Assembly: GCA_014237855.1 (NCBI GenBank)
Contig: JABACD010000016.1
Location: 62,001 to 126,000, forward strand
Direction of reading: 5' to 3'
Source: Planctomycetota bacterium
Lineage (GTDB): Bacteria > Planctomycetota > UBA1135 > GCA-002686595
Length of the DNA stretch: 64,000 nucleotides
Made by a program: the position numbers and the translations under genes. The notes under the pieces were generated by a model. The model saw nothing but the letters and a program-made list of their open reading frames with translations, did no database searches and was not told where the DNA came from. This document shows positions 17,071 to 25,477 of the stretch, piece after piece (position 1 is the stretch's first letter; each line of letters opens with the position of its first letter).

Positions 17071-18294
17071 ATGGTCCCTAGCTCAGAAGCCCTCGTGGGG
17101 CGCCAACCAATCTTCGATCGAAACCTCGAGGTGGATGGCTACGAACTCCTCTTCCGAGGAGAGGGCATCGATCCCGAAGATCCGAAGTTCGGCGATCTCG
17201 CGACCTCAAGGGTCATCGTCAACACCTTTTCAGAGATCGGACTCAACTCCCTCGTCTCTGGCAAGCGGGCCTTCGTCAATCTGACGGAGAGCTTCATAAC
17301 CGGCAAGCTCTCTCTCCCCTTTCGCCCCGGTGGGGTCGTCTTGGAAGTTCTCGAGATCGTGCCAAATGAACCCAGGGTTCTGGCCGGGCTGAAGAAGCTC
17401 AAGAAACGCGGATTCACGATCGCACTCGATGACTTTGTCTTCATGCCTGGTTGCGAGCCCATGATTGCTCTGGCCGACATGATCAAGCTGGACGTCCTCA
17501 ACCTCAGTGACGATATCGTGGAGTCCAGGGTCAGTCAGTTGCGTCCATTCAAGACCACCCTGCTGGCCGAGAAGATCGAGACCCGTGAACAGTTCGAGGC
17601 CTGCAAGGACATGGGCTTCGAGTACTTCCAGGGCTTCTTCCTCGAGAAGCCATCTGTCGTGCGCAAGAGGTCAATAGACCCTGGAAGCCTGACCATGCTC
17701 TCACTGCTCAATGAGCTGCATAGCCCGGACTTCACCTTCAACAAGGCCGAGGAGATCGTGAAGCAAGACCTGGGGCTTTGCTACCGCCTCTTGCACCACA
17801 TCAACTCCGTGCTCTTCGGCATATCATGCAAGGTCACCTCTGTTCGGGAGGCGCTCGTCTACCTCGGGATTGAGAATGTTCAGAACCTGACGTCTCTATT
17901 CCTGATCGCCGCCAACGATGACACCCCTCGCGCGATGATCACGAGCACCATGCTTCGTGCACGAATGTGCGAAGGGCTCGCGCGTGCTGCCTGCAAGCGA
18001 AACTACGATCAGTACTTCGTCATTGGACTCTTCTCGACCCTCGACTCGCTGATGGAGGTCTCCATGAGTGAGTTGCTGGACAGGCTCCCGATCTCCGCGG
18101 ATCAGAAGGGTGCACTGGCTGGAGACCCTGGACCGATGGGGGATACGCTGAGGACAGTGATCGCCTACGAGCACGGCGATTGGGAGAACGTTGGCTGCCT
18201 CGGCCTGTCCTTGTCCGAAATTCGCGAGACCTACCTGAGCTCGTTGAAGTGGGCCGAGTTCGTCTCGGGCGATGACCCTCGCAAGGCCGCCTAG
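17071..18294 (+). CDS. EAL/HDOD-domain signalling protein (YuxH-like), EAL motif degenerate
   Basis: A 407-residue cytoplasmic regulator-type protein: an EAL-like domain (about 8-205), then an HDOD domain (about 210-400). It has the standard YuxH start (LVGRQPIFDRNLEVDGYELLFRG). The EAL motif is YELLF and the later DDFG is LDDFVF, so cyclic-di-GMP hydrolysis is unlikely; AEKIETREQFEACKDMGFEYFQGFF is the conserved tail of the domain. HDOD lacks the HD-GYP residues. Such proteins usually act as binding or regulatory components. It is a single gene, divergent from rpiB. Confidence 0.88.
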   Translation: MVPSSEALVGRQPIFDRNLEVDGYELLFRGEGIDPEDPKFGDLATSRVIVNTFSEIGLNSLVSGKRAFVNLTESFITGKLSLPFRPGGVVLEVLEIVPNEPRVLAGLKKLKKRGFTIALDDFVFMPGCEPMIALADMIKLDVLNLSDDIVESRVSQLRPFKTTLLAEKIETREQFEACKDMGFEYFQGFFLEKPSVVRKRSIDPGSLTMLSLLNELHSPDFTFNKAEEIVKQDLGLCYRLLHHINSVLFGISCKVTSVREALVYLGIENVQNLTSLFLIAANDDTPRAMITSTMLRARMCEGLARAACKRNYDQYFVIGLFSTLDSLMEVSMSELLDRLPISADQKGALAGDPGPMGDTLRTVIAYEHGDWENVGCLGLSLSEIRETYLSSLKWAEFVSGDDPRKAA

Positions 18295-18502
18295 CCTCAC
18301 GGGTGCTCCTGAGGGCTCTCGCCCTGAGTTCTTGCCAGCACTGTGCACATGCAGGTGACCCCCTGAACAGTCCCCTGCACGCAACGGCCCCCTGAGACCA
18401 CGCATGGGGCAAGCGCACTCAAAAAGTCTCCCTCAGACGCTTGGTGGATCCTTGGCTGCGAGCTAGCCTCCGAATTTAGTTCTTATCCCAAGCTCCAACG
18501 CC

Positions 18503-20299
18503 ATGATCGAACGCAAGAAGCTCAGAGTGTGGGGAGTGGTTGCGCTCAGCTCCCTCGCGCTGACGAACCAGGCATTCGGAGACGCCCTCTCTACTCAGCA
18601 ACTCCTCGAGGTACTGAACCTGCGGGAAGACAAGAGTGCGCCCTGCCAGGAACTCATTAGGGGCGCGGTCCTTGAACTCTGTCGCCTGGAGTGGCCCGCA
18701 GATCGGGCCAAGCAGGAGCTTGAGAGCCTGGAGAGCCGGGCCGGCACCGCCCGCATCGGACAGCAAGGCCTCACCAGCGCCAGCTTGGCCATGCTCTCGG
18801 GCTTGGCTGCCCAGTGCCTCGATCGTGATGCCCCCCTCGCCGCTGCCGAGTTGTTCGAGCTTGAGGCCGCTCTTCTACGCTCTGGTTGCCTGGGTACCTC
18901 GGACGAAGTGGGTGTAGCGGCCTGGTACGACCTGGCCTTCGACCAGCGCGACTTTCCCGCTGCGATCGACCTGGTCAGGAATCTGAAGGGGCCAGGCACG
19001 GAGGAGCTACTCGAGCTCCTGGAGTTGACAGACGAAGCCCTTGGTGGGCAACGCAAGAGCAAGATCTGGGAGTCCCTCTCGACATACAGGGACGACGAGG
19101 GCAAGCGAGCACACAAGCTCAACGAGGCCAGGTGGTCCCTCGCCTGGAGCTGGGAGCGCTGGACCCTCCGGTACGTTTTCGAGGGAAGCTCACTAGAGGA
19201 AGGCATCGCCGCGGTCGAGTTCGCCGCCGAGGCCCTCTCGAACAGGGATGGTCTGGAGCACGAGTCCCAATTCCATGCCCTGCAGACAACGCGTTCCGCA
19301 CTCGTGAGTCTCGCAAACCATTTTGATGCAGCGGAGAAGACACCTCTACTTGACCGCATCGTCCACGACATTGAGGACGTTCGTGCGAGTGGCTGGAGAG
19401 TCCTGACGAGTGGCTCGCTCGACCCCGACCTCATCGAGGAGCATCTCAAGGGTGGGGCCACGGCTCCGATCCTCGTCCTCGATCAGGCCAGCCTCTCCCT
19501 GCGTGGAGCACTTCCGCTACGGATACCGGACGAAGTTCAGGTCTGGGTCCAGCGGGGTTCGCGCAGCAAGGTCCGCATGGGCGGCTCCCTTCAGGTGGAG
19601 GGCGGGCTCAAGGTGGTCGGGCCGGGAACCAAGCCGGTTGAGCTGCACTCGAAGGCGAGCTGGAAGGGGGTGACCTACCGCTCCGGCGCACATGCAGCCT
19701 GGGATCTCTCGATCAGAGGAGCAGAGGTTGGAGTTGGATTTGTCGACAGTATCTACCGGCCATCCTCGGTCTCTTTCTGCGAACTAGAGGACTGTGGTGT
19801 TGGGATAGGTGGAGGCTACCGAGAGCTGGAAGAGGAGGTCGGCGAGCGCTTCACTGACGCGGCTCTCTGGGTTCAGCAAACTCAGGTCAGGAGCTGCAGC
19901 CGAGCTGGGCTGATGACTGGACGCGATTGCACGCTGGTGCAGTGCACCGTGGATGGTTGTGAGATCGGCCTCGAGGCCTCTGATTGGTCGCAGGTCTTCT
20001 TGCTGTGGAGCCGCTTCACCCGCTGCGAGACCCCCATCTCCCTGCGAAGACACGCCGACGGCCTCGCCCTGATGGCAACGAACAGTAGCTTCGAGTCATC
20101 GAGCAAGCGGTCTCCCCGAATTCGCTACGTTCACCCTGGCTCCATGACGCTCGAGTCAAACTTCTGGGGGAGCCTGGTGTTCAAGCCGGAATTCCTGCAG
20201 TTCAACGGTCTACCCCAGGACCCCAAGGCCAAGATCTTGCCGGAGGGCGACCCCAGCCCCCTGGCCAAGGACGCGCCAGGGGCGGGCTACTCCAAGTAG
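18503..20299 (+). CDS. Secreted protein with C-terminal parallel beta-helix region
   Basis: A 598-residue exported protein. The signal peptide is MIERKKLRVWGVVALSSLALTNQAFG. The N-terminal half (about 27-300) is helical and Leu/Glu-rich with no recognised domain. The C-terminal half (about 320-580) has the short hydrophobic repeats with Cys and Gly turns (SFCELEDCGVGIGGG, TQVRSCSRAGLMTG, CTVDGCEIGLEAS) expected of a right-handed parallel beta-helix. No catalytic site is evident, so the role at the cell surface or periplasm is unknown. Isolated gene, 208 bases after the EAL protein. Confidence 0.8.
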   Translation: MIERKKLRVWGVVALSSLALTNQAFGDALSTQQLLEVLNLREDKSAPCQELIRGAVLELCRLEWPADRAKQELESLESRAGTARIGQQGLTSASLAMLSGLAAQCLDRDAPLAAAELFELEAALLRSGCLGTSDEVGVAAWYDLAFDQRDFPAAIDLVRNLKGPGTEELLELLELTDEALGGQRKSKIWESLSTYRDDEGKRAHKLNEARWSLAWSWERWTLRYVFEGSSLEEGIAAVEFAAEALSNRDGLEHESQFHALQTTRSALVSLANHFDAAEKTPLLDRIVHDIEDVRASGWRVLTSGSLDPDLIEEHLKGGATAPILVLDQASLSLRGALPLRIPDEVQVWVQRGSRSKVRMGGSLQVEGGLKVVGPGTKPVELHSKASWKGVTYRSGAHAAWDLSIRGAEVGVGFVDSIYRPSSVSFCELEDCGVGIGGGYRELEEEVGERFTDAALWVQQTQVRSCSRAGLMTGRDCTLVQCTVDGCEIGLEASDWSQVFLLWSRFTRCETPISLRRHADGLALMATNSSFESSSKRSPRIRYVHPGSMTLESNFWGSLVFKPEFLQFNGLPQDPKAKILPEGDPSPLAKDAPGAGYSK

Positions 20300-20473
20300 C
20301 ACCAGGGGCAATTGGCCCCACAAAGCCGGAGCGACGGTAGACTCATGGTGTGCGTTCACCGCGGCGAGTATGGCCACGTGAGCCCTGGGGGGTTTATCCT
20401 CTCTATCCTGATCGAACCACTTAAGCCAATGCCCCTATCTTCTTCCTCCAGGGCGCGGCCAGATCTCATCAAG

Positions 20474-21460
20474 ATGAACACAACGATCTTCTCACTGGCC
20501 GCCCTCGCCATGTTCTCGGCTCCGGCCTTCAGCTCCGACGTCTCGGTTCGACTGACCGGAACCGTACAGAACAACTCTTACTCCTCCGGTCCCTTCGCGG
20601 GTGCTTCGGCCGGCGACACGGCCGTCCTTAGCTGTGACGTCACCACCCCCGGCTTCGACATCGCTCCGGGACAGCTGACCGACTACGCGATCGTCCTCTC
20701 CACCTTCGACATCGACATCAATGGCTCGACTGGGGCTGCACTGGCCGGTGCCACTGACCTCCAGGTTCAGAACGACTTTCCGGTCAGCGACGGCTTTCGA
20801 ATCAACATGACTCAGCTCGCCACGGGAGAGTTCCTCGAGGCAGGCTTCGGTGCCGTCGGCACCTTCTTCAGCTCGAATGACATCACGCTGCTCGGCGGCA
20901 CCTACGACGTCTCTGCCAACCTGACCTCCTTCGGGTACACGGTTCAAGGCTCTGGAGGCTTCATGGAGATCTTCCCCGAGACGCTCGAGATCATTACCGA
21001 CCCCGGGGTGGCCTACTGCTTTGGGGATGGCAGCGGGACCACCTGCCCCTGTGGAAACATCGGTGCCGCTGGCGCCGGCTGTGCCAACAGCGTCGGCTCG
21101 GGCGCTACCCTGGCCGCGTCGGGCACCAGTTCGATACTCGCCGATGACCTCGTGCTGGACGCAACTCAGCTCCCGACGGGCACCCCAGGCCTCTACTTCT
21201 CGGGCAGCAGCCAGCTGAATGACGGGGCGGGCCTCGTGTTCGGTGATGGCCTGCGCTGTGCGAGCAACAACATCATTCGCATGGAGGTCGTGACTGGAGG
21301 CAATGGTGGGAGCTCGAGCACTTCCGTCTCAATCTCCAGCTCCGTCGGCGCGGTCGCTGGCAGCACCAACACCTTTCAGCTGTGGTATCGCAACCCCGGC
21401 GGCCCCTGCAACGCCCAGTTCAACACAACCAACGGATACGAGGTCACCTGGAGCAACTAG
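20474..21460 (+). CDS. Secreted protein with C-terminal Gly/Cys-rich planctomycete-type module
   Basis: A 328-residue secreted protein. The start is ATG 20474, which begins a signal peptide (MNTTIFSLAALAMFSAPAFS); the frame is open further upstream but not signal-like. The N-terminal half is a Ser/Thr/Gly-rich beta region. The C-terminal half begins CFGDGSGTTCPCGN, includes several GAGCANS and GSSQLNDG units, and ends with FQLWYRNPGGPC and YEVTW. I associate this module with extracellular proteins of deep-branching planctomycetes; its function is not established. A terminator-like hairpin follows 32 bases after the stop. Confidence 0.85.
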   Translation: MNTTIFSLAALAMFSAPAFSSDVSVRLTGTVQNNSYSSGPFAGASAGDTAVLSCDVTTPGFDIAPGQLTDYAIVLSTFDIDINGSTGAALAGATDLQVQNDFPVSDGFRINMTQLATGEFLEAGFGAVGTFFSSNDITLLGGTYDVSANLTSFGYTVQGSGGFMEIFPETLEIITDPGVAYCFGDGSGTTCPCGNIGAAGAGCANSVGSGATLAASGTSSILADDLVLDATQLPTGTPGLYFSGSSQLNDGAGLVFGDGLRCASNNIIRMEVVTGGNGGSSSTSVSISSSVGAVAGSTNTFQLWYRNPGGPCNAQFNTTNGYEVTWSN

Positions 21461-21492
21461 AGACCAACACCAACAACCCCAGGACATTCGCC

Positions 21493-21534
21493 AGGGACGT
21501 TGCGCAGGAAGCGTGGCGTCCCTTCTCTTGTTGC
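21493..21534 (+). terminator. Hairpin terminator after the secreted-module gene
   Basis: A 13-bp stem (21493-21505 with 21511-21523, three G-U pairs) and an AGGAA loop, followed by the pyrimidine-rich TTCTCTTGTT. It sits 32 bases after the stop codon and 40 bases before the next gene, so it likely separates the two transcription units. Confidence 0.55.
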
Positions 21535-21573
21535 CGGGCTTGATGGAGGGTCGATTATCCAGACAGAGATGAG

Positions 21574-22641
21574 GTGAGCCCGATTCAAGATCAAGTCACT
21601 CTTTGGGACCGTGTTCGTCTGCTGCCGCTGGAGATCCAGGGTCACGAACTCCAAGGGCTGGAGCTCGTGACCAACAGCTCCTACAGGCGACTGACCACTC
21701 TTGTTCATCTCCATGGGGGCGGCCAGACCGGAAGGGGGGAAGAGGTCGGTTGGGACGCTGGTCTGCAGGAGAAGTTTCTTGGGCGAGCGGACCACCTGCC
21801 GCTAGCGGGTGAGTTCACGCTGGAGAGCTTCAGTGACCACCTCCAGAGCTTGGAGCTCTGTCCCGATCCACCCCCAATCGAGGACTGGAGACACTACCGG
21901 CGCTGGGCCTTCGAGAGCGCGGCCCTCGATCTGGCGCTACGTCAGAACGCACTGGGGCTTGAGGAGGCCTTCGGCCCGAGGGCGCGGCCCCTACACTTCT
22001 GTATCTCCCTGGGCCTGCACAGCTACTCAGCCATCGGGCAGCGCCTCTCGATCCATCCGGATATGCGCTTCAAGCTCGACGCTACCCCAAGCTGGACCGG
22101 GGAGCTCTGCGCTCAGCTGGGCGCCAGCGGAGCCGTGGACGTCGTCGACTTCAAGGGTGCCTACATCGGAACCCCGGTGGATGTACCAGCAGACTCCAGC
22201 CTCTACGCCCGCGTCCTCGATGCCATGCCCGGTGTCATCGTTGAAGACCCTCACGATGAGCCCGAGATCCTGGCGCTCCTCGAGGAGCGCGACGCGCTGG
22301 TGGCCTGGGACGCCCCGATCCACTCGGTGGCAGCGATCGGCGCCATGCCTATCCCCCCGCGGGCCCTCAACATCAAGCCGTCACGCTTCGGGCGACTGGA
22401 GCTCCTGCTCGAGGCCTACGACCACTGTCGTGAACATGGACTCTCGATGTACGGCGGCGGCCAGTTCGAGCTCGGGCCAGGTCGCGAGCAGTGCCAGGCC
22501 CTGGCAGCGCTGTTCCACCCGGACGGGCCCAATGATGTCGCACCCCGTGGATACCACCAGCTGACGAGCCCAGAAGAGCGGCCAGCCAGCCCCCTGTCGT
22601 TGAACTTGTCCCCCACTGGCTTTGGGCTCAGCATGGACTAG
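21574..22641 (+). CDS. Enolase-superfamily (MLE/OSBS-like) protein
   Basis: A 355-residue protein with a GTG start at 21574. The barrel signatures are visible: KLDATPSW (first metal Asp), IVEDPHDEPE (Glu), VAWDAPIHS (Asp) and NIKPSRFGRLELLLEAYDHC (the catalytic-lysine strand), ending YGGGQFELGPGR. The KxK pair normally found about 30 residues before the first metal ligand is not apparent (HSYSAIGQRLSIH lies there), so the usual two-base chemistry may be altered. Candidates are muconate cycloisomerase, o-succinylbenzoate synthase or dipeptide epimerase relatives. addB starts 10 bases after its stop, so the three genes to 28.6 kb may be cotranscribed. Confidence 0.75.
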   Translation: MSPIQDQVTLWDRVRLLPLEIQGHELQGLELVTNSSYRRLTTLVHLHGGGQTGRGEEVGWDAGLQEKFLGRADHLPLAGEFTLESFSDHLQSLELCPDPPPIEDWRHYRRWAFESAALDLALRQNALGLEEAFGPRARPLHFCISLGLHSYSAIGQRLSIHPDMRFKLDATPSWTGELCAQLGASGAVDVVDFKGAYIGTPVDVPADSSLYARVLDAMPGVIVEDPHDEPEILALLEERDALVAWDAPIHSVAAIGAMPIPPRALNIKPSRFGRLELLLEAYDHCREHGLSMYGGGQFELGPGREQCQALAALFHPDGPNDVAPRGYHQLTSPEERPASPLSLNLSPTGFGLSMD

Positions 22642-22651
22642 GATCGGGTTC

Positions 22652-25477
22652 ATGAAGACAAACGCCAGCGTCGAAAGGATTCATCTGGGCTGGCAAGGCC
22701 TACCCCTTGAAGCTGCCGCAGGGTGGCTTCACGAGAGATTCGGAGAGAATCTCAAGGACGTCCTGATCGCTCTTCCCGGTGCACGGAGCGGGAGACTCCT
22801 CGAGGAGGAGCTGGCGCGCCGTATTGGCCCGAAGCTCTCTCCTCCCCGAATCGGAACCGCGGGGATGCTCAGCGATAAGCTCCTCGAGCTCGATGGTGAA
22901 CCCGCCGGCCGCCTGACCCGGACGCTCGCCTGGGCCGGTGCACTGAAGGCGCTTGACCAGAAGCAGCTGCAGCGCATCGCCGCACGCCCCCCCGCGCCCG
23001 ACGACCTCAGCGCCTGGTGGCGGCTGGCCGAGGAGGTGCGTGGGCTCTTCGGCGAGGTTGCCGCGGAGGAGCTCGACTTTGGACGGATCGCCGAGAATGA
23101 GGCCCTTCCCGCCAGCGAGGGCGAACGCCTGCGCTGGGTAGCGCTTGCTGCCGCACAACGAGAGATGGAGGCCCAGCTCGCTGCCGCCGGTGTGACCGAC
23201 CCTCACCTCGGTCGTCTCGAGGCAATCAGGGAGAAGAAGGTCATCTCAGTCGGCCATGTCGTGCTGGTAGGAGTGGTCGAGATGAATCAACTCCTGCGTC
23301 GCGCACTCGAGCTCTGCGAGTCACCGGTCAGCGCGCTGGTCTTCGCTCCCGAAGATGAGCCCGAGGGCTTTGACGAGTGGGGTTGTCTGCGCTCCGAGGC
23401 CTGGATTGACCGCAGCGTCAGCCTGAGTCTCGATCACTGGAGGGTGGCTGACCGCCCCGCGGATCAGGCCAACGCCGCCGTGGAGGAGATCGCCAGCTGG
23501 AAAGGTCAGTTCTCTGCCGACCAGATCACCGTCGGCCTCGCCGGCTCCGACATCGGCCCCTTCATGAGGCGTGGGCTGGCAGAACACGGGGTCCTCGCCC
23601 GTAACGCTGCCGGGATGCCGCTCTCCTCAACGGGCCCCATGAGGCTCATGGAACTCGTCGGGCAGTTCTTGCGCAGCGAGCGCTTTGCTGACCTGGCAAC
23701 GCTCGTACGAAATCCGGACTTCGAGAAGGCGATTCGACGCCGGGATGAGAGCCTCGAGCCCATCGCGCTGGTCAATGCCTACCACAACGCACATCTACCT
23801 CAGCTGGTAGATGGTAGCTGGCTGGCGAGGTCGACAAGTCGTTCAGAACAAGCCTTGCGAGAGAACCTGGTTCGGCTCTGGAAGGCCTGCCTCGAGGTGC
23901 TAGGCCCCTGCTGGAATCAACGCGCCACTGCCTCCGAGGACTCCATCGGAGCACTGCGAACCCTGTTGGAGGTCGTCTATGGGGCGGAACCGCTTGGTTC
24001 CCACGAGGAGGCGCAGCGTCTGGAGCTGTATGCCCTGCGGAAGATCGCAAGCGCCTTCACGGAGGTCGAGGGTCTGCCCGTGCAGCTTGCGCCTCGTAGT
24101 GACGTGGGGGTCACCCTCGATCTCTTGCGGCGCATGCTACGCAACGAGATCGTGCCCCCTCCCGCGGCCAGGGAGGACAAGGACACGATCGAGATGCTCG
24201 GCTGGCTCGAGCTCCCTCTGGACAATGCCCCCGCTCTGATCGTCGTCGGCTACGAGGATGGACAGGTGCCCGAGTCCGTGCGTGGAGATGCATTCCTGCC
24301 CAACTCACTGCGCTCCAGCCTGGGACTCGTCGACGACCAGCAGCGGCTTGCGCGCGACCTCTATGCCACCGAGCTATTGCTCAGATCTCGCACAAAGGTC
24401 TGCTTCATCACTGGCCGAAGGAGCCTCGCGGGCGACCCCAAGCTTCCCAGCAGGATCGTCTTTCACTGTCCCCCGGACGAGGTCGTGCCTCGCGTCAGGC
24501 GTTTTCTTGATGGCACCGCAGGAGCAACAGTAACAGTCGAGGGGTCAGGGCTCGTGGCAGAGCTCCCGCGACGTGAACTCGACTTCGAGCTGACGCGCAT
24601 GCGTGTGACCGACTTCGCACTCTACCTGCGCTCTCCCTACGAGTACTACCTGAGACGCGTCCTCCAGCTGAAGACCCTCGATGACCGAGCCCGTGAGCTC
24701 GACCCTCTAGCCTTCGGTATTCTCACCCACGACGTGATGCAGCTCTTCGGTGAAGACAGGCGCATTCGAGAGGAGACTGACCCCAAGAAGATCTCGAACT
24801 TCCTGTGTGGTGAGCTGCGCTCTCTGGCCCGCGAGTCCTACGGCGAGCGCCCTCTACCGGCCGTCAGGCTCCAGCTGGAACAGCTCGAGCATCGCCTGAG
24901 AGCCTTCGCCGGGAAGCAGGCGGAGCACAGGGCAAGTGGCTGGCAGATCCTGGCCTCGGAGTGGAGCCCCGAGCCTGGCTCGGTGACGATCGATGTCGAC
25001 GGGGAGCCGATCGAACTACGCGGGCAGATCGACCGCATCGACCATCATCCCGAGCGCAAGGCCTACGCCATCTGGGACTACAAGACTGGTGACACGGTCA
25101 AGGCCCCGGGCACTACTCACCGTCGCAAGAATGGTGAGTGGAGGGACCTGCAGCTGCCTCTCTACTGCATCCTGGCCGCGCAGTTGATCGGTGAAGAGCC
25201 TCCGCAGAAGCTGGGGTACATCCCCATCTGCAAGGACACCAAGATGATCGGGTTCTCCTTCGTGAAGAGCTGGGGTGAAAAGAAACAGGCAGACTCAGGT
25301 TACGAGGACGGCATCAGCGCCGCCTACGAGGCCGCCCTCGAGGTGATCCGTGCAATTCGCAAGGAGAGCTTCTTCGACCCCGAAGGATTCGACCCGAGGG
25401 ACGAGATATTGCGCGCCATTGGCGGCCTGGGCCTGATCGAGGATGTCGAGGAAGAGAGCGAGGGAGAGGAAGCATGA
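22652..25477 (+). CDS. addB: AddB-like helicase-nuclease subunit (PD-(D/E)XK)
   Basis: A 941-residue subunit of an AddAB-type double-strand-break repair helicase-nuclease. The start is set at ATG 22652 (AGGA eight bases upstream), ten bases after the preceding stop. The C-terminal nuclease reads GQIDRIDHH then AIWDYKTG (catalytic Asp and Lys near residues 808-810). No Walker A is visible near the N-terminus (LIALPGARSGRLL), so the helicase half is probably inactive. The iron-sulfur cysteines that frame the nuclease in Bacillus AddB are also absent: the usual CPYRF position reads SPYEYYLRR. The ATGA overlap with addA, together with its motifs, makes the assignment solid. Confidence 0.88.
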   Translation: MKTNASVERIHLGWQGLPLEAAAGWLHERFGENLKDVLIALPGARSGRLLEEELARRIGPKLSPPRIGTAGMLSDKLLELDGEPAGRLTRTLAWAGALKALDQKQLQRIAARPPAPDDLSAWWRLAEEVRGLFGEVAAEELDFGRIAENEALPASEGERLRWVALAAAQREMEAQLAAAGVTDPHLGRLEAIREKKVISVGHVVLVGVVEMNQLLRRALELCESPVSALVFAPEDEPEGFDEWGCLRSEAWIDRSVSLSLDHWRVADRPADQANAAVEEIASWKGQFSADQITVGLAGSDIGPFMRRGLAEHGVLARNAAGMPLSSTGPMRLMELVGQFLRSERFADLATLVRNPDFEKAIRRRDESLEPIALVNAYHNAHLPQLVDGSWLARSTSRSEQALRENLVRLWKACLEVLGPCWNQRATASEDSIGALRTLLEVVYGAEPLGSHEEAQRLELYALRKIASAFTEVEGLPVQLAPRSDVGVTLDLLRRMLRNEIVPPPAAREDKDTIEMLGWLELPLDNAPALIVVGYEDGQVPESVRGDAFLPNSLRSSLGLVDDQQRLARDLYATELLLRSRTKVCFITGRRSLAGDPKLPSRIVFHCPPDEVVPRVRRFLDGTAGATVTVEGSGLVAELPRRELDFELTRMRVTDFALYLRSPYEYYLRRVLQLKTLDDRARELDPLAFGILTHDVMQLFGEDRRIREETDPKKISNFLCGELRSLARESYGERPLPAVRLQLEQLEHRLRAFAGKQAEHRASGWQILASEWSPEPGSVTIDVDGEPIELRGQIDRIDHHPERKAYAIWDYKTGDTVKAPGTTHRRKNGEWRDLQLPLYCILAAQLIGEEPPQKLGYIPICKDTKMIGFSFVKSWGEKKQADSGYEDGISAAYEAALEVIRAIRKESFFDPEGFDPRDEILRAIGGLGLIEDVEEESEGEEA

